A DNA stretch of 64,000 nucleotides from Candidatus Heimdallarchaeota archaeon LC_2 (GTDB taxonomy: Archaea; Asgardarchaeota; Heimdallarchaeia; Heimdallarchaeales; Kariarchaeaceae). The translations under genes and the position numbers were made by a program. The notes beneath the pieces are model-generated. The model had not been told where the DNA came from. It did no database searches and saw only the letters and a list, made by a program, of their open reading frames with translations. The DNA lies in assembly GCA_001940725.1 (NCBI GenBank), contig MDVR01000020.1, forward strand, positions 1-64,000. Reading direction: 5' to 3'. Shown here one piece after another: positions 37,604-46,979 of this stretch. Positions within the stretch are counted from its first letter, which is position 1, and each line of letters opens with the position of its first letter.

Positions 37604-38299
37604 TTATTCAAAAGGCTTTTTCTTGTATAAACTTCTGCTTAATAGTCCTGCAAGTATAATAACAAATGCTATCCCGAATATTAATCCCCAATTTATTTCA
37701 GCCAAATCAACACTCTCAAAATAATCACATTTTTCACATTCAAGGGTGGCAATACTCTGTAAAATTAAATCACTTGGAGCTGTTACGAGGGGTTGTTTAT
37801 CCCCATATTTATCATAATACTCTAGAGAAGTTTTTTGAATTATTGATGTCCCAGCTTCAGTGACATTAACAGTATATCGCAATCTAATCTCCTCTAGATT
37901 ATCGATTCTATCTAGATTCATTGTAAAATTATTCTCATAGATATTGAAATAATTTAAACTGATATTCGTTTTTGTGATTTGATTTTCTATTGATACAGTT
38001 TCATTATATTCCATTGCGGTTCCATTAAACATCTTATAAGGACTTTGTATAAAAGTTAATGAAGATTGAATTGTCTGTGTAATGGTTACATTATTGAGAG
38101 TGTCATTTGAGAAATTTTTTATCAAAATAAATATTTCTACTATGGTTCCTTCTATTATTTGCTCAGTATCAGAAGCCATCATACCTAAAGAAATTATATT
38201 TTCCGCTGGATCGGGTGTAAACGCTATTCCGTTATGCATTGCAACTGGTGAAATGAATGTTAATATTAACAAAATTGAAAGGAGTTTAAATATTTTCAA
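37604..38299 (-). CDS. secreted, membrane-anchored beta-domain protein
   Basis: This encodes 231 residues: signal peptide (1-27, IFKLLSILLILTFISPVAM), an extracellular region with one DUF11-like beta sandwich (IFILIKNFSNDTLNNVTITQTIQSS), a pair of cysteines CEKCDYF near 192, a transmembrane helix (about 207-224) and a short basic tail. Probably a cell-surface protein; ligand unknown. Confidence 0.7.
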   Translation of the reverse strand: MKIFKLLSILLILTFISPVAMHNGIAFTPDPAENIISLGMMASDTEQIIEGTIVEIFILIKNFSNDTLNNVTITQTIQSSLTFIQSPYKMFNGTAMEYNETVSIENQITKTNISLNYFNIYENNFTMNLDRIDNLEEIRLRYTVNVTEAGTSIIQKTSLEYYDKYGDKQPLVTAPSDLILQSIATLECEKCDYFESVDLAEINWGLIFGIAFVIILAGLLSRSLYKKKPFE

Positions 38300-38502
38300 C
38301 CTAGAACCTCAAAATAATAACTATATTTTCACTTTATTGTTAGCTTATATAATGATTATTTTGGTTTACTAGAATTCAAAGTACTGATTCTTCAAAATTT
38401 ATCTGATAGCCAAAAAAAATGTATCATCATATGTGAATAGTTTGTTTCGTTATTACCCACTATAAACAATTTATTTTTATTCCGATATGGATATAAGAAA
38501 TT

Positions 38503-39228
38503 ATGGTTTGCGAAATCACTGAATTAAGATACTCATTGAATGGTATATCTGATTCGCAAATTCAGACACTATTTAATCAAATACAGAGAGATAATAATCA
38601 ATTTATCATTAAAAGGGTAACAGATCCTAGTGTGGCCTTATCATCAGATGATATTTTAATTGAAGGAAAATTTTCAAGTGAATTCCTAAACGTGTTAGCT
38701 AGAGTTTTTCCCCCTCCTCTTGCATGTAAAATTCAATTTGAAGGCAATTTCCAAGAAAAACTTCGGGAATATGCAGCATTCTCTTGGAGCTATAAAAATA
38801 TAGTATTATTGGGAGTTACTGTTTTTCCATATGTTGAAGTACAATCTTATATTGGTTTTACAAGCTCTACTCATTTTCTGAATTTAATAACATCAACCAA
38901 AGCAGCCACATTATTGAAAGGTTTATTGCTTATCAAACCCAAAGGACTGATTTCGTTTGACAAAAATGTCTTAACAATGGTTATGCCAAATCACAGAATT
39001 GATTTTATTATTGCTTGGCTTAATCAATTAATGGTAGCTGAAGTAAATTTGAATTGGTTGTCTGGAAGTACAGGTGAACTTGATGAAGAACTAGCAGCTT
39101 CAGTTAATTTCGTCAATCATTCAAATTTGGAAGAAATAAATAGTTGTCTTGAAAAAGCTATTGTAATACAAGCTGGAGAACTAAAAACTGTTTTCAGAAG
39201 AGCATTGGCTAGTATTCAACCCGTATAA
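38503..39228 (+). CDS. protein of unknown function upstream of polB (intact copy)
   Basis: This encodes 241 residues, not recognised. It is a soluble alpha/beta protein with no cysteine-rich or nucleotide motif. From residue 52 to the end it is repeated exactly in the next 705 bp, which also carry a second copy of the polB leader. The downstream gene is DNA polymerase B on the same strand, about 780 bp away because of that duplication. Confidence 0.65.
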   Translation: MVCEITELRYSLNGISDSQIQTLFNQIQRDNNQFIIKRVTDPSVALSSDDILIEGKFSSEFLNVLARVFPPPLACKIQFEGNFQEKLREYAAFSWSYKNIVLLGVTVFPYVEVQSYIGFTSSTHFLNLITSTKAATLLKGLLLIKPKGLISFDKNVLTMVMPNHRIDFIIAWLNQLMVAEVNLNWLSGSTGELDEELAASVNFVNHSNLEEINSCLEKAIVIQAGELKTVFRRALASIQPV

Positions 39229-39357
39229 TTCTATATCTGGAATAATGTAACTTAATTTCAAACTGACAATAACTGATTTTTATTCTAAGTATATATATAA
39301 TAAATGTGGACTTAGAAGATTTCTTTGAAGTTACTTCGACAAAAGAAATGGGTGATG
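38656..39357 (+). repeat. tandem duplication, copy 1 (702 bp, identical)
   Basis: This stretch reappears without difference at 39361-40062, in direct orientation with three bases (39358-39360) between. It contains the last 190 codons of the unknown gene, the intergenic region with the TATA-like TAAGTATATATATAAT, and the first 17 codons of polB. Confidence 0.97.
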
Positions 39358-39368
39358 TTATTAATTGA
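39306..39368 (+). pseudogene. truncated polB leader (20 codons)
   Basis: GTG followed by DLEDFFEVTSTKEMGD is the start of polB as duplicated in copy 1; after the junction it reads VIN and stops. It keeps the same upstream promoter sequence as the real gene, so it may still be transcribed and translated into a short peptide. Confidence 0.8.
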
Positions 39369-39933
39369 AGGAAAATTTTCAAGTGAATTCCTAAACGTGT
39401 TAGCTAGAGTTTTTCCCCCTCCTCTTGCATGTAAAATTCAATTTGAAGGCAATTTCCAAGAAAAACTTCGGGAATATGCAGCATTCTCTTGGAGCTATAA
39501 AAATATAGTATTATTGGGAGTTACTGTTTTTCCATATGTTGAAGTACAATCTTATATTGGTTTTACAAGCTCTACTCATTTTCTGAATTTAATAACATCA
39601 ACCAAAGCAGCCACATTATTGAAAGGTTTATTGCTTATCAAACCCAAAGGACTGATTTCGTTTGACAAAAATGTCTTAACAATGGTTATGCCAAATCACA
39701 GAATTGATTTTATTATTGCTTGGCTTAATCAATTAATGGTAGCTGAAGTAAATTTGAATTGGTTGTCTGGAAGTACAGGTGAACTTGATGAAGAACTAGC
39801 AGCTTCAGTTAATTTCGTCAATCATTCAAATTTGGAAGAAATAAATAGTTGTCTTGAAAAAGCTATTGTAATACAAGCTGGAGAACTAAAAACTGTTTTC
39901 AGAAGAGCATTGGCTAGTATTCAACCCGTATAA
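39325..39933 (+). pseudogene. 5'-truncated copy of the unknown gene at 38503
   Basis: The second copy lacks the first 51 codons. The reading frame is open from TTG 39325, and GTG-ATG at 39352-39357 lies just before the shared part, so a shortened protein of about 190 residues could be made. It has no substitutions relative to copy 1, so the duplication is recent or is an assembly artefact. Confidence 0.8.
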
Positions 39934-40062
39934 TTCTATATCTGGAATAATGTAACTTAATTTCAAACTGACAATAACTGATTTTTATTCTAAGTATATA
40001 TATAATAAATGTGGACTTAGAAGATTTCTTTGAAGTTACTTCGACAAAAGAAATGGGTGATG
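39361..40062 (+). repeat. tandem duplication, copy 2 (702 bp, identical)
   Basis: Exact second copy of 38656-39357. It ends inside codon 18 of the functional polB gene, so the polB promoter and leader exist twice. Confidence 0.97.
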
Positions 40063-42797
40063 CCCAATCGACTGAAAAACAACCAGTTGAGGATAGAGAA
40101 GAAGAAATCAAAGAAGAGAAACTGAATGACACACAAAATCATGAACGGATAGAAAGAATAGGTGATAAATTTGAACCTGAAATATTTGAGCTAGGACAAG
40201 ATATTGAGGATATTTTACTACTTGATGTGATTTATGAGCCTGTTAGCTCCAAAGCACAATGTATTTTTTATCATGAACCAAGTAAATCTATTTACAAATG
40301 GACGGATACAACTGGCCATCAGCCATATCTATTAACACATTTAACAGAAGAAGGAATCAAGAAAATTGACAAAATTGTTAAATCTTCTGAATATGTAAAA
40401 ACGGAGACTGTAAAGAGATTTGATCTATTAGGGGAAAAAGAGATTAATATAACAAAATTATATGGAACTAACCCCCTTGCAATTGGAGGAAGACCCAATT
40501 CATTTAGAGAGCTTATTGATCCAACATTTGAATCAGACATAAGATATCATTTCAGTTACGTTACCGATAATAAATTAACACCTGGTACCTATTATAAGGT
40601 TGTAAGAGGGAACTTAGAACCTAGTGGTGGTGATATTGACAAAGAAGTCGAAAAAGAACTTACAGAAGCATTTCAAGGTGAAAAAAAAGAGCAATTGCAA
40701 ATGCTTGATGAATACATGCCTTTGCTATTTCAAAAGATTCCGGATGTTTTGAGATGTGCATTTGATATAGAAATCGGATCACCAAAAGGGATTATGCCAA
40801 ATCCAAATAAACCTGTTGAAGAAATTATTTCTATATCTTTGGTAGACTCAGAAGGTAGGAAAATTTGTTGGGTATTAAATAGACCAGAGGTTGATCAAGA
40901 GGTCGATTTCGACGATATCATTGTTAAGAGATATGATAATGAAATTTCTCTGTTAGAAGATTTCTTCGACATTATCGATGTTTATCCTATTGCCATATCT
41001 TTCAATGGGGATAACTTCGACATGCCATATATCTTTAATCGAGCAATTCGCTTAGGTATAGATAGAGCTGATATCCCAATTAAAATGAAACGAAATGACG
41101 TCGCTTTTTCAAGCTCAGTTCATCTTGATCTCTATCGATTTTTCAGACAAGCAGCAATTAGAATTTACGCATTCGGAGGTAAATATGATAATACATCCTT
41201 AAATGAGTTATCTGTTGCGTTATTAAACGAAAACAAACTTGAACATCCCGATGTTTGGATTAACGAAATGGATCTAGCTACACTGGTGAAATACAATGTC
41301 ATTGATGCTGAATTAACTTTAAAATTAACTCAATTTGACGATAATGTAGTTCTTAATTTAATGTTTATTTTAATGAGAATATGTAAAATGCCACTTTTTG
41401 ATTTCAGTAGAATTGCAGTTAGTGGATGGCTACAATTGTGGTTAATTTATGAACATCGAAAAAGAAACTATTTAGTACCAAGAAAAGATGATATATTATT
41501 AGCTAAAGGAGAAAGTGCAACAAGTTCTGCAATAATTGAGGGTAAAAAATTCCAAGGGGCTATTGTATTAGATCCAAAACCAGGTGTCTGGTGGAATGTG
41601 AGAGTGTTAGATTTTGCATCGTTATACCCCTCAATTATTAAAAACAGAAATCTATCATATGAAACTATCAGATGCAACCATGAGGAATGCAAAACGAACA
41701 TTGTTCCTGAGGTTAACCATTGGGCATGCACAAAAAGATTAGGGATATTCTCTATTGTATTAGGTTTTATTAGGGATACACGAGTTAATTGGTTCAAACC
41801 AAGATCAAGTGATAATAACCTAAATGAAAAAGAAAGAAGGATTAATCAAGTCATTCAATCATCACTCAAAGTGTTGATCAATGCAGGATATGGTGTATTT
41901 GGATCCACTACATTTGATTTCTATTGTCCCCCAGTTGCTGAATCTACAACTGCCTATGCAAGAGATGCAATAAGGAAGACCCAAGATTATTCTGAAAATA
42001 CATTAGGAGTACCTGTTTTGTATGGGGACACAGATTCAGTTTTCCTCTATCAAATAACTGATGAACAAACTGAAAGATTAATTGCGTGGGGAATTGAACA
42101 TATAGGTGTTGAATTAGGTACTGATTATATTTTTAGATATGTAATATTCTCAGATCGTAAGAAGAATTATGTTGGAGTGACAACCAATAATAAAACAATC
42201 GTTAAGGGTCTAATGGGCAAGAAAAAGAACACACCTAAAATAATCAGAGATAATTTCAGTCGAACTCTAGAGATTTTAAAAACAGTTTATAGTAATGACG
42301 AACTTGAACATGCAAAGGAAAGAATCATTGAGTTATTACAAGCAATGATTTACAAACTTGAAAGTGGGAATTTCACTGTTGACGATGCTTCCATTAGATT
42401 AACGATCTCAAAAAGGGTAAAGGAATATGGAACATGGACTCAAACGATGCAGGTAATTGCTCAAATTTATGACAATATCATTAAAGAAAAGGAGAAGAAA
42501 GGTGAAAAAGAAGAGATATCTGACTCAGAACGGATTGGAATAGGTGATCAAGTGAAATTTGTAAAAATTGCAAAACCAGTTAGAGTAAATGTTCAAAAGA
42601 AATTTGGATTTGCTTTTCCACCAGGTGTAAAGGAGGTTACTGTAAAACCAGTTGAACTTATGACAGATGATGATATTATTGATGGGAAACCATTAATTGA
42701 TTCAGCTGAAGCTACATTTTCCCAATTTTTGTCTTCTATTGGAGTATCGTGGGAAAGGATTATGGGGATACAATCCTTGGATGATGATTGGTATTAG
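40011..42797 (+). CDS. polB: family-B DNA polymerase
   Basis: This encodes 928 residues with a GTG start. It is a replicative-type polymerase with proofreading. Exonuclease motifs: I FDIEIG near residue 250, II FNGDNFD near 330, III YNVIDAE near 427. Polymerase motifs: A DFASLYPSI near 533, B KVLINAGYGVFGS near 619, C YGDTDS near 670. All catalytic aspartates are present. A variable, acidic N terminus of about 60 residues (EDREEEIKEEKLND) precedes the domain. A zinc-like set (CNHEECKTN...HWACTKR) lies after motif A. The promoter and first 17 codons are duplicated upstream. Confidence 0.96.
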   Translation: MDLEDFFEVTSTKEMGDAQSTEKQPVEDREEEIKEEKLNDTQNHERIERIGDKFEPEIFELGQDIEDILLLDVIYEPVSSKAQCIFYHEPSKSIYKWTDTTGHQPYLLTHLTEEGIKKIDKIVKSSEYVKTETVKRFDLLGEKEINITKLYGTNPLAIGGRPNSFRELIDPTFESDIRYHFSYVTDNKLTPGTYYKVVRGNLEPSGGDIDKEVEKELTEAFQGEKKEQLQMLDEYMPLLFQKIPDVLRCAFDIEIGSPKGIMPNPNKPVEEIISISLVDSEGRKICWVLNRPEVDQEVDFDDIIVKRYDNEISLLEDFFDIIDVYPIAISFNGDNFDMPYIFNRAIRLGIDRADIPIKMKRNDVAFSSSVHLDLYRFFRQAAIRIYAFGGKYDNTSLNELSVALLNENKLEHPDVWINEMDLATLVKYNVIDAELTLKLTQFDDNVVLNLMFILMRICKMPLFDFSRIAVSGWLQLWLIYEHRKRNYLVPRKDDILLAKGESATSSAIIEGKKFQGAIVLDPKPGVWWNVRVLDFASLYPSIIKNRNLSYETIRCNHEECKTNIVPEVNHWACTKRLGIFSIVLGFIRDTRVNWFKPRSSDNNLNEKERRINQVIQSSLKVLINAGYGVFGSTTFDFYCPPVAESTTAYARDAIRKTQDYSENTLGVPVLYGDTDSVFLYQITDEQTERLIAWGIEHIGVELGTDYIFRYVIFSDRKKNYVGVTTNNKTIVKGLMGKKKNTPKIIRDNFSRTLEILKTVYSNDELEHAKERIIELLQAMIYKLESGNFTVDDASIRLTISKRVKEYGTWTQTMQVIAQIYDNIIKEKEKKGEKEEISDSERIGIGDQVKFVKIAKPVRVNVQKKFGFAFPPGVKEVTVKPVELMTDDDIIDGKPLIDSAEATFSQFLSSIGVSWERIMGIQSLDDDWY

Positions 42798-42932
42798 ATT
42801 TTTTTATATCGCACGTACGAACTGCAGTTTGAAAAATGAAAAATAACATTTTTCAATTTTATATTCACTCAAGATAAATAGAGATAGATATTTCAAAATA
42901 TTATAGAGATTCAAGGATAAAGAACGATTGCT

Positions 42933-43931
42933 ATGAGTATACAAGAAATAATAGAGAAAGGAGGAACCTATGTATTTGACCCTGCTGAAACGACACTACT
43001 ACCTGATGAAATTTTAGCAAACTATGGTAATTTTATAGATTCAATTTGTATTGTTGCCAAATCCGAAGCTGGATCATCGTATTATGCAAGTAGCACTGCC
43101 CCTAAGGACCCTAGATTTGGAGAAATATATTCATCATTTGCTCAATTAGCTTCTGATATTGGTATTCAGGTTTACGCGATGGTTCATGGAAATATTGATG
43201 GTTTCTTTTCTAGGGACCCTAATTTTCAAATGCATCGTAGCGGAGGTACACCAATTGAAGGATATGTATGTCCAAGTCAAGAAATCTATTGGCAATATTT
43301 AGCAGAAGTTGTTTCCGAGATTGCAACTAAAAGTAATCTTGAAGGAATTATTTTGAAGGATGTATTATATCCCCGGGATCAATCTTGTTTTTGCGATAAT
43401 TGCCGTAGAAAATTCGCTTTAGCAAATGATATAGATAGAGATTTTTCATTGGAGCAGATCAGGAAAAGATCTAATCTTTTTTCAAAATGGCAAAATGATA
43501 GAGTAGAAGCCTTGAGAAATACAATATCTACCGTTGTAAACAGAGTGCATAAAGAAAATAAAATTGATATTTTATCAGAGGTTTTACTTGATTCTGCAAC
43601 TAATTATTTTGAAGGTGCCAAAGATCATTTTGGTCAAGATATAGGAGTAATTACACAACTTACTCCTCATGTTCTTCTTCATATCCATCCTTGGAGTGAT
43701 TTACCTTCCAATAATGTTGAATTGGGTAAATTAAAGGAGCAATTGCAACCCTATGAAAATAGATTATCAACAGGTCAGAATTCTTTATTTGCTTGGGATG
43801 TTAATCCGACTAATTTTGAAATGTTAACTGAATTAAAAGATACATATTCATCTTCGCGAATATTCTTTACTGACTACAAACCATCTTCATACCTTAATAG
43901 ACGAACATTAAACTTGAATTTGGGTGTATAA
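42933..43931 (+). CDS. TIM-barrel glycosidase-like protein
   Basis: This encodes 332 residues. The layout resembles hypothetical glycoside-hydrolase-like barrels: VYAMVHGNIDGFF, CPSQEIYWQYLAEVVSEIATK, LEGIILKDVLYPRDQSCFCDNCRRKF. The last block, an aspartate-containing strand followed by a C-x-C-x2-C cluster, is common in such families. No signal peptide is seen, so it would act in the cytoplasm. Substrate unknown. Confidence 0.55.
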   Translation: MSIQEIIEKGGTYVFDPAETTLLPDEILANYGNFIDSICIVAKSEAGSSYYASSTAPKDPRFGEIYSSFAQLASDIGIQVYAMVHGNIDGFFSRDPNFQMHRSGGTPIEGYVCPSQEIYWQYLAEVVSEIATKSNLEGIILKDVLYPRDQSCFCDNCRRKFALANDIDRDFSLEQIRKRSNLFSKWQNDRVEALRNTISTVVNRVHKENKIDILSEVLLDSATNYFEGAKDHFGQDIGVITQLTPHVLLHIHPWSDLPSNNVELGKLKEQLQPYENRLSTGQNSLFAWDVNPTNFEMLTELKDTYSSSRIFFTDYKPSSYLNRRTLNLNLGV

Positions 43932-43938
43932 AACTCCT

Positions 43939-44898
43939 TTAAACATCCAGATTGGAATCTGCTACACCCATCTTCACAAAAACATATCCAGAAACGAAGG
44001 TTGCAAAAATTCCTAATGCAGAATATCTTACGTATCTAAGAATAAAACCAAGGAAAGTTAAATCGTCAGTTATATTGGCAAATATCGCATCCAAACCGAA
44101 TAAAATACTAAAACTAAGGAATAATCCGATTATAACTCTTACAATAGCATTTCCTAAGGATTTTGTTTCTGCTTCAAAACCGACATATTTATTTTCTAAA
44201 TTATAACCTAAAATTAATCCTGTAATCATACCGGCTAAAGTTGCAAATATCTCTCCATCAGGTCCAAAGTTGGATAATAGTCCAGCAATAAGGACCATTA
44301 GAAATGTACTCCCAACAATTACACCTAGCGCTAATGTAATAGGTATTGCTTGCCATTTTTCGACAAATTTATCTTCATTTACAAGGATAAAATATGTTAT
44401 AATTATTCCAAAACCCCATCCAAGAATTATATCTTCAAAATAATGTACACCCAAATATGGTCTAGATAATCCTATCAATAAAATCATGACAATTGCAATA
44501 ATTCTTGATTTTGGTGATTTTATTTTAGAATTCAAATATAGCCAAAATGAGGCGGCTCCCATTGCATGACCTGAAGGCGTTGAAAATTCGGTAGCTGTTA
44601 ACTCGATATCATCTTCATTTATTGCCCAATTATCTTGATATGTACCATCATTAACATAGGGTCTTGGGTTCCTTACAATCACTTTAATCATTTGATTAAG
44701 TGCTGAAGAAAAAATAGTCACAATAGTTAACCTCAGGGCGACATTTTTGTTGTACAACCAATAAATACCAAGTACAAGTAATATATACCCCATCTCAGAG
44801 CCTAAAAAGGTAAAGAATCTAAAAAAAGAAGTTAAGAAATCAGTACGCTTATCTCGTACCCAATCGATAGCATCCTGATTGAAGGGTAAATCTGTCAC
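43939..44898 (-). CDS. PAP2-family membrane phosphatase
   Basis: This encodes 319 residues with a GTG start. The three PAP2 motifs are present: KVIVRNPRPY, STPSGHAMGAA and SRPYLGVHYFEDI. There are about eight hydrophobic helices, more than the six of the core family because of a C-terminal extension. It probably removes phosphate from a lipid such as a polyprenyl or glycerol-ether lipid phosphate at the outer face. Confidence 0.88.
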   Translation of the reverse strand: MTDLPFNQDAIDWVRDKRTDFLTSFFRFFTFLGSEMGYILLVLGIYWLYNKNVALRLTIVTIFSSALNQMIKVIVRNPRPYVNDGTYQDNWAINEDDIELTATEFSTPSGHAMGAASFWLYLNSKIKSPKSRIIAIVMILLIGLSRPYLGVHYFEDIILGWGFGIIITYFILVNEDKFVEKWQAIPITLALGVIVGSTFLMVLIAGLLSNFGPDGEIFATLAGMITGLILGYNLENKYVGFEAETKSLGNAIVRVIIGLFLSFSILFGLDAIFANITDDLTFLGFILRYVRYSALGIFATFVSGYVFVKMGVADSNLDV

Positions 44899-44939
44899 AA
44901 GTTAGTGCTATAGAGTTTTTTAAAAAATGTATTCACAAT

Positions 44940-45215
44940 TCATCGTTCGGATTTTATAAAATATTTATGACGAGTGGCTTCTGTATCAATCAAATCTTTT
45001 TTGTCTTGATTATAACCCTCAATATTTATCTCCAGATCATTCTGAAAAAATTCAGATTCAAGAATTGGTGAAGCATCATGATATGTCATAACTTCATGAT
45101 TATTAGTATTTGAAATTATTACATCATACAATTCTATATCAGGATCTGACAATAAATAATCTTGATATTCAATAATATTGATATTTTCAGTGCTACGGTG
45201 AAATCGTATACCCAC
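44940..45215 (-). CDS. small acidic protein of unknown function
   Basis: This encodes 91 residues with a GTG start, rich in Asp, Glu, Asn and Ile. It has no motif and no membrane segment. Reading-frame evidence only. Confidence 0.4.
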   Translation of the reverse strand: MGIRFHRSTENINIIEYQDYLLSDPDIELYDVIISNTNNHEVMTYHDASPILESEFFQNDLEINIEGYNQDKKDLIDTEATRHKYFIKSER

Positions 45216-45336
45216 AAGAAATAATGCGCACTTTCAAGTTTAAATAGATACAGAGATAATTAAAAGTGATAAAATTGAGTTTCAAAGCTTGAAAAAGGCA
45301 TTCAGAGTTATACGCAATTTAATTACCATAAAAAAA

Positions 45337-45419
45337 TGATGCGGGGGGGATTTGAACCCCCGAACCACAAGGGCACAGAATTAGCAGTCCTGCCGACTAC
45401 CAGGCTATCGCACCGCACC
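45337..45419 (-). tRNA. tRNA-Ser (GCU), no intron
   Basis: Read on the minus strand: acceptor GGTGCGG/CCGCATC, anticodon stem CAGGA/TTCTG with loop CTGCTAA giving anticodon GCT, a long variable arm (TGCCCTTGTGGTTC), T arm GGGGG/CCCCC with TTCAAAT. The D stem is short (CGA/TCG), as is usual for serine tRNA. Confidence 0.9.
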
Positions 45420-45604
45420 TAATGATACAATCAGTAAATTTGTTTTGACATAATGCTTCTTGAACAAAAAGCTGATTATGTTTACTCTTGTCAGTTAGTT
45501 TTAATTGATTTCGATTGTTAGCGCCATATAATTCTCAATCCTGCATTGTAAATAATAATTATAAAAATAAATATAGCTATAATCCTAGACATTATTAATA
45601 TTGA

Positions 45605-46291
45605 TTGCCAATATTTCTTGTGAGAAAAAATTGGTTGATGATACTAATCATTCTAATATCTTTTGGATTGATATTCAGTACTTTATCATCAATTCAAGCA
45701 CAAGAGGCTTATCCTTCAAATTTAGAAATTGAGATTCATACATTGATTAATGAAGAAAGATTAAGATCTGTTCCAAATTTTCCACAACTTGTACTACATT
45801 CAGTATTAATTGAGATCGCAAGAACATACAGCAAATATTTGTTTGATGAAAATCATTTTGACCATGTAGATAAAGATGGTAATGGCCCAGGTGATAGATT
45901 AGATGAAGGAGGTATAAAATATTCAATGTATGCTGAAAATTTATATTGGTCTCGAAATATAGTAGAACCTCAAATAGCTGAATCAGCAGTTTCTGGATGG
46001 ATACAAAGTGCTGGTCATTACGAAAATATGAAAAGTTTGACTTCATATACTGGAATTGGAGTTTATCACGAAAGTAATATCTACTATATAACTCAAATCT
46101 TTGTTGAAGCTTCAGATACACATATGCGATCAGTTGGATTAGTTTATGATAATGTAAATCTACAACCTTTGAGTGAGCCCTCAATTACTGAAAAATATAA
46201 AATAGAAATATTAGTATTTGGATTAATTGTAACAGTTGTTTTATTGGGAAAAAAAGCAGAATCACTCAATCGAAGATCTTTTCAACGATAG
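45605..46291 (+). CDS. CAP-domain (SCP-like) secreted protein with C-terminal anchor
   Basis: This encodes 228 residues. The start is TTG or the GTG five codons on. Signal helix (10-33), CAP domain (40-175) with EIHTLINEERLRSVPNFPQLVLHSVLIEIARTYS, the histidine in FDHVDKDGNGPGDR, AENLY and SGWIQSAGHYENM, then a transmembrane helix (205-220). CAP proteins are extracellular; some bind lipids or act as proteases. Role here unknown. Confidence 0.8.
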   Translation: MPIFLVRKNWLMILIILISFGLIFSTLSSIQAQEAYPSNLEIEIHTLINEERLRSVPNFPQLVLHSVLIEIARTYSKYLFDENHFDHVDKDGNGPGDRLDEGGIKYSMYAENLYWSRNIVEPQIAESAVSGWIQSAGHYENMKSLTSYTGIGVYHESNIYYITQIFVEASDTHMRSVGLVYDNVNLQPLSEPSITEKYKIEILVFGLIVTVVLLGKKAESLNRRSFQR

Positions 46292-46329
46292 AGTGTTCTA
46301 CTGGATGCTAAAGAATGGTTTTGTTTTTT

Positions 46330-46746
46330 TTAATTAACAGTTAGTTTTACAGATTTTGCTTCTTCAGATTTTGGTAAAGTAATTGTTAGTACTCCATCTT
46401 TTAAGGAGGTAACTGCCTCTTTACTATTTATTGGTTGAGCAAATTTAAATCTTCGTAAGAAACTTGTTGTAGTCCTTTCACGGTGCAAAAATTGGGTACT
46501 GTTTTCTTCTTCATCCTTCTCTTCACTTTCTTCAATGTTTGCTCGAAGTTCAAGATATTTAGCATTCACATCAATCTCAATATTTTCTTTTGAAATTCCA
46601 GGAACATTAGCAATTATAATGTATTCATCATCATTCTCTAATAAATCAACAGGAATTGTAGTATTCAAATTTTCATTTCCAAAAAATCGATTAATATCTC
46701 GATAGAATGGATGGGGGTTTCGTGTCTTATATTTCATTAAACTCAT
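46330..46746 (-). CDS. hsp20: small heat-shock protein Hsp20
   Basis: This encodes 138 residues. The alpha-crystallin domain spans about 33-130: IPVDLLENDDEYIIIANVPGISKENIEIDVNAKYLELRA and FLRRFKFAQPINSKEAVTSLKDGVLTITLPK. An ATP-independent holdase. GGAG precedes the ATG, and a strong palindrome overlaps the promoter (46779-46795), so it is probably repressed at normal temperature. Confidence 0.95.
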   Translation of the reverse strand: MSLMKYKTRNPHPFYRDINRFFGNENLNTTIPVDLLENDDEYIIIANVPGISKENIEIDVNAKYLELRANIEESEEKDEEENSTQFLHRERTTTSFLRRFKFAQPINSKEAVTSLKDGVLTITLPKSEEAKSVKLTVN

Positions 46747-46778
46747 AATTTCGTCTCCGTTTTATTTGGTTTAGGTAT

Positions 46779-46795
46779 TGTGGTACTGTACCACA
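46779..46795. promoter_or_regulatory. palindromic operator at the hsp20 promoter
   Basis: TGTGGTACTGTACCACA is a perfect 8-bp inverted repeat with one central base, 33 bp before the hsp20 start codon and just downstream of TATA-like sequence on the minus strand. This is the place expected for a repressor that blocks transcription start. Confidence 0.65.
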
Positions 46796-46979
46796 TGTAT
46801 ATTACTATGAATATACTAGTATATAAATGATCTGAATACGATAAAATAACGAAATTAAATCCGTTTTAATTTTTTAACAGAAATCCACGAATCCAAATAT
46901 GTCAAAAAATTTGATGATCCAAAACAAGAATTGATGGTTTTATCATAAGATGCTAAAAGTATTCAATGGATTTTTAGTT

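Noticed and set aside
39306..39933. A second functional gene pair (short polB-like and unknown protein) in the duplicated region
   Set aside because: The 20-codon leader stops at the junction and the second copy lacks 51 codons; both are better explained as by-products of the tandem duplication.
45747..46184. 145-codon frame opposite the CAP-domain gene
   Set aside because: Shadow of the real gene; composition rich in Leu/Tyr/His typical of antisense translation.
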